From the NCBI GenBank assembly GCA_014729455.1, contig WJJW01000206.1, forward strand, positions 1-17,938: 17,938 nucleotides of DNA, given 5' to 3'. Source of the DNA: Candidatus Eiseniibacteriota bacterium (GTDB taxonomy: Bacteria; Eisenbacteria; RBG-16-71-46; CAIMUX01; VGJL01). The position numbers and the translations under genes are program-made. How positions within the stretch are numbered: position 1 is the stretch's first letter; every line of letters starts with the position of its first letter. This document shows, piece after piece, positions 14,492-17,938 of the stretch. The notes beneath the pieces are model-generated. The model saw nothing but the letters and a program-made list of their open reading frames with translations. It did no database searches and was not told the origin of the DNA.

Positions 14492-17400
14492 ATGATCGGC
14501 AGTCCACCCGATTCAAGGCGGGGACCGGACAGCGCCGTCTTCCTGCCGCCGACGATCGTCGCGATCGCCGTCGCCTTCTTTCTATCTCCGTCACCGGCCG
14601 ATGCCGGCGCTTCGCTCGGTCAGTTCGGCGGCGACATCGCATGCGGGCCGTTCGACCACGAGTGTTCCGCCTATGCGGACTTCCACCAAGACAACCCCGC
14701 GTTCACCACCGATTACTACGGAGACGTCACCCTCGACGTCGACTGGTACTTCGCCACCTCGGGATTCTGGTGCCCGGGCGAGGACGACTTCTACGCGCAG
14801 TTCGATTGTTACGTCGACGGAAGCAACGTGAAGTCGAAGTACATCCACTGGAGCTGCAGCGCGACGGGCAACGGGAAAGTCGACTTCCCCCTGACCAGCT
14901 CCAACGGAACGACGACGTACTCCGTGAAGCTCAAGTCCCACACCTGGGGCGAGGGCGAGAACTGCAACGCCCAGACGACGAAGACGGTCAGCGTCACCCG
15001 TCCCAAGTGTGACACGAGCCTGACCCTCAGCGCGATCGGGAACAAGAACCAGAACAGCCGCCGGGTCACGGTGAGCGGCACCGTGGCCGACACCGACTGC
15101 AGCCAGAGCTTCAGCGACGCCCAGTCGATCCACGTCACGATCGAGGGTCCGGACCTCTCGGAAATCTGCAATACCTGGATCGACCTGAACAACAGCTACT
15201 TCGAGACGACGTGCGAGCTTCCGGATCACACCGATCCGGAGAATTACGGGACCTACATCGTCAACGCGTCGTACACGGCGAACTCCCCCAGCGGGCACGA
15301 TCGCCTGGACGACGGGACCTCCGACACCGAGACCTTCGACCGCAAGTTCATCATCACCCTCCCGTCGCCGCCCCAGTCCGCCGGCGCCTACTCGAACCTC
15401 GACGGCTATCGCTTCGCGGTCACCGACTGGGAAGATTGGTACGTCTACTTCTTCGAGCTCGGCGCCGACGTCGTCTCTGACCACTTGGATCTGGGCGGCT
15501 TCATCAACTCCCCACCTCGAGGCATCTCGATCTTCGCTCCTGACGGTTCCCGGCCCCAGGACGCGATCCTGGCTATCAGCCAAGAACAGGGGAGGCAGAT
15601 CATCTTTCTCACGGAGAGCGGCCAGTACCTCTTCGACCTCTCTTCGCCGACAGCGGATCCCTTTGGGCTCGACTGGCAGCAGGACAGCTGCTTGCTCTGG
15701 GTGGCCGACTACACGACCGGAGATCTCTACCTCTGGGACGTCTGCGTCGACTCCGTCTTGCGTGAGCTGCATCCCGGCCTCGGCGGGATCGCCGACATCG
15801 ACTACGATCCGTCGACCGCAACGCTTCTCGTGCTCGTTCCCGATGACCAGCAGATTCACCGTCTCGATCCGGGAGACGGGACGCTCCTCGAGTCCTTCCC
15901 AATCGACCCGGATCACTATGCAATGACGAGCTTGAACGAGATGATCTACGTCGCCGACTTCGCCACGTGGGAGCTCTATCCCCTTTACGAGGGACCGCCC
16001 GCACCGCCCGATGAGGTGGCGGTCCATACGGGTCCCGACCTGCCCGACGAGATCCGGGTGACCTGGAAGGATCCGGATCCCGAACCGGATTGGGATCGCA
16101 TCCGAATCTATCGGGACGGGGTGTATCTCGAAGACGTCCCCGGGGGCACAGAGGAGTATCGTGACACGGGTCTGGAGGAGCACAGCTATCACAGCTACTT
16201 CCTGTGCTCTCTCCGAGACGCCGATGCCGTCCTGAGCGCCCCGAGCGACACGGTGGGCGCCTACGTCGGAAGACGGCCGCCGACCGCCCTCCATGTGCCG
16301 GGCGACTACGCGACGATCCAGGCGGCGATCCACGCAGCGGCCGACGACGACACGATCCTCGTTGGGCCGGGAACCTACGGCGCCCCGCTCTACTTCGACG
16401 GCCGCAGCGTGCAGGTCCTCAGCACCGCCGGCCCGGAAGAGACGACGATCGACGGGGACGGCTTCCCGCTGAGCGTGGTGCGATGCGACTCGACGGAGGG
16501 GCCGGGAACCCGCTTCGCCGGCTTCACGGTCCGCGGCGGGAACCTCCGGCACGGGACCGGCGTGATCCGGTGCGGTCCCGACGCCTCACCGACGATCGGC
16601 GACAACGTGATCACCGACAACGATATCCTCTACGAAGGAGGCGGGATCGTCTGCGTCGGAGGCGGCACGGGAAACGCGGTCATCGAGGGGAACACGATCG
16701 CGATGAACCGCGTCGTCCCCGACACGCTCGCCCTCTTCACCGGCGGCGGGATCGCCTGCTTCGACGCCTCCCCGGTCATCCGGAACAACATCATCGCGTC
16801 GAACGACAGCTGCAGCTACGGAATCTACAACGACGGCGGCGATCCGCAGATTTCCTGCAACGTGGTCTGGGACAGCTTCCTGGAGGGCTACTTCGGCTGC
16901 GATCCGGGGGACGGCGACATCGCGGAGGATCCGCTCTTCTGCGCTCCGGGCTCGTACGATCTCCGACTCTGCGCCGACTCCCCCTGCCTCGACGGATATG
17001 GATGCGGGCGGATCGGCGGTCTTGGCGAAGGATGCGACGCCTGCGGATCGACGCTCGACTACGCCGACCACGACGCCGGCGACCTGATCCTGACCGTGAC
17101 CGATCAGGGGATCCTCGGGTTCATGGACGGCACGCAGACGCAGGGTTCCGGGCTCGTCTACCCGGCCGACACGGAGAACCGCCTCCACATCGGCGGGCTC
17201 TGGATCGCCGAAGGGCCCGATTATGTCGCCAGCCGCGATTACGACGCCGATCCAGACAAGGAATGGGTCGTTTCCAGCGCCCCGAACGGCCACGTCTGGA
17301 TCGACGAGAGCGGCCACGCTGACCAGGTGATCCACGCCCGCTGCCGCGACGACGCGGCGGCCGATCCGCGCGGGCTCTACGTGCGCCAGGAGTCGTGGGC

Positions 17401-17938
17401 GTTCGCGCGTCCGGACCCGGCGCTCGACTTCGTGATCCTCCAGTACACGGTCCGCAACGACGGCGTCGGCGCGCTCGAGGACCTGTATGGCGGCGTGTTC
17501 CTGGATATCGACATCGGCGGTGGGTACGCCAACACCGGCAGCGTGGATGAAGGCCTCTCGCTCGTCTACGTCGATCAAGCCGGCGGGATCCACGTCGGCG
17601 TGAGCCGTCTGGAGGCGGACGGCGTCCCGCCGCCGGCGAACCTGACGCTCGTCCACAACCCGACGTTCGTCTACCCGCAGGAGTACGTGCTCGACGCCGA
17701 CAAGCACGGGTTCCTCGCCGCGTCGGATCCGGAGCACATCCTGCGGGATGCTCCCGATCCCGACGACTACGGCGTCGTGGCCTCGGTCGGGCCGTTCACG
17801 CTGCAGCCCGAGGAGGAGGTGCTGCTCGCCTTCGCCCTGGTCGGCGGGGAGAGCCTCGAGGATCTGCTCGCCAACGCCGAGGTGGCGCAGCTCGCCTTCG
17901 CGCCGGGGATCACGGATGCGCCCTCGGCGGATCTCGAC
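14492..17938 (+). CDS. Large modular exported protein with Cys-rich region, propeller-like segment, FnIII-like domain and right-handed beta-helix (3' end outside window)
   Basis: The frame is open for 1149 codons to the right edge with no stop. The N-terminus has a signal peptide, 'TIVAIAVAFFLSPSPADA' (21-38), with cleavage after Ala38. Residues 39-290 are Ig-like and Cys-rich, with ten cysteines (51, 58, 94, 106, 122, 158, 173, 203, 226, 241). Residues about 330-500 look like propeller blades ('FGLDWQQDSCLLWVADYTTG', 'GIADIDYDPSTATLLVLVPD'). Residues 503-592 are FnIII-like ('VTWKDPDPEPDWDRIRIYRD'). Residues 600-851 are a parallel beta-helix: it opens with 'LHVPGDYATIQAAIHAAADD', shows 'NNIIASND'-type turns, and closes with 'SPCLDGYGCGRIGGLGEGC'. 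Residues 855-1149 form a further beta-rich module ('LYVRQESWAFARPDPALDF', 'FLDIDIGGGYANTGS') seen in long secreted proteins of FCB-type bacteria. A terminal FlgD-like sorting domain is expected beyond the edge. Its role is probably at the cell surface, possibly adhesion or glycan binding; no catalytic residues were recognised. Confidence 0.88.
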   Translation, partial: MIGSPPDSRRGPDSAVFLPPTIVAIAVAFFLSPSPADAGASLGQFGGDIACGPFDHECSAYADFHQDNPAFTTDYYGDVTLDVDWYFATSGFWCPGEDDFYAQFDCYVDGSNVKSKYIHWSCSATGNGKVDFPLTSSNGTTTYSVKLKSHTWGEGENCNAQTTKTVSVTRPKCDTSLTLSAIGNKNQNSRRVTVSGTVADTDCSQSFSDAQSIHVTIEGPDLSEICNTWIDLNNSYFETTCELPDHTDPENYGTYIVNASYTANSPSGHDRLDDGTSDTETFDRKFIITLPSPPQSAGAYSNLDGYRFAVTDWEDWYVYFFELGADVVSDHLDLGGFINSPPRGISIFAPDGSRPQDAILAISQEQGRQIIFLTESGQYLFDLSSPTADPFGLDWQQDSCLLWVADYTTGDLYLWDVCVDSVLRELHPGLGGIADIDYDPSTATLLVLVPDDQQIHRLDPGDGTLLESFPIDPDHYAMTSLNEMIYVADFATWELYPLYEGPPAPPDEVAVHTGPDLPDEIRVTWKDPDPEPDWDRIRIYRDGVYLEDVPGGTEEYRDTGLEEHSYHSYFLCSLRDADAVLSAPSDTVGAYVGRRPPTALHVPGDYATIQAAIHAAADDDTILVGPGTYGAPLYFDGRSVQVLSTAGPEETTIDGDGFPLSVVRCDSTEGPGTRFAGFTVRGGNLRHGTGVIRCGPDASPTIGDNVITDNDILYEGGGIVCVGGGTGNAVIEGNTIAMNRVVPDTLALFTGGGIACFDASPVIRNNIIASNDSCSYGIYNDGGDPQISCNVVWDSFLEGYFGCDPGDGDIAEDPLFCAPGSYDLRLCADSPCLDGYGCGRIGGLGEGCDACGSTLDYADHDAGDLILTVTDQGILGFMDGTQTQGSGLVYPADTENRLHIGGLWIAEGPDYVASRDYDADPDKEWVVSSAPNGHVWIDESGHADQVIHARCRDDAAADPRGLYVRQESWAFARPDPALDFVILQYTVRNDGVGALEDLYGGVFLDIDIGGGYANTGSVDEGLSLVYVDQAGGIHVGVSRLEADGVPPPANLTLVHNPTFVYPQEYVLDADKHGFLAASDPEHILRDAPDPDDYGVVASVGPFTLQPEEEVLLAFALVGGESLEDLLANAEVAQLAFAPGITDAPSADLD

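Noticed and set aside
14591..16552. A 653-codon minus-strand open frame opposite the large exported protein
   Set aside because: It is rich in Val, Arg, Glu and Gly with no family resemblance; the plus-strand frame has a signal peptide, ribosome site and recognisable domains.
1..17938. CRISPR arrays, tRNA or rRNA genes, insertion sequences, attachment sites
   Set aside because: I saw no regularly spaced repeats, cloverleaf-type sequences, transposase motifs or terminal inverted repeats in the window.

Overview
The window is very GC-rich, with pervasive antisense shadow ORFs, and it looks like part of a bacterial chromosome from the FCB side of the tree. Three features point that way. A secreted Kelch protein ends in a FlgD-like sorting/anchor domain. 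A very large exported protein has a parallel beta-helix of the type whose repeats end in 'SPC..G.GCG.IG'. The ECF sigma factor carries a Cys cluster. Candidatus Eisenbacteria or a relative is my best guess from style alone, and no marker gene is present to confirm it.

Positions 1-10730 form a surface-glycan or glycoconjugate locus arranged as alternating strands. A minus-strand operon (2759 to 1) reads GT4, GT4, then an adenylate-forming CapK-like enzyme cut by the left edge. The genes are joined by 4-base stop/start overlaps. Divergent from it, a plus-strand pair (2931-5029) encodes two GT2/DPM1-type membrane glycosyltransferases, the first of which has lost both Asp of the DXD motif. This pair runs head-on, with a 26-base overlap, into a second minus operon (8686 to 5004): an NDP-sugar epimerase/reductase, an AsnB-type amidotransferase and a methyltransferase. 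Divergent from that operon, at 8916-10730, is a NodU/CmcH-type O-carbamoyltransferase. Together these genes would make, transfer, amidate, methylate and carbamoylate sugars on a lipid-linked or surface glycan. No flippase, polymerase or exporter lies in the window.

Positions 10731-14491 look different: lower GC, sparse coding and broken genes. The region holds a decayed LamG-domain tail whose stop shares a CTAG palindrome with the carbamoyltransferase stop, a 10-bp perfect hairpin, and a two-gene minus operon (ECF sigma factor with a C-terminal Cys cluster, then an exported six-repeat Kelch protein with a FlgD-like C-terminus). It also holds a short exported ORF that looks like the truncated N-terminus of a larger repeat protein.

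From 14492 to the right edge a single open frame of at least 1149 codons runs off the window. It encodes a modular exported protein: signal peptide, a Cys-rich N-terminal region with ten cysteines, a propeller-like segment, an FnIII-like domain, a right-handed beta-helix and a further beta-rich module. Three plus-strand genes (2931, 8916, 14492) each have a GGTATNNT(T)CC element upstream that could be a local -10 promoter motif.
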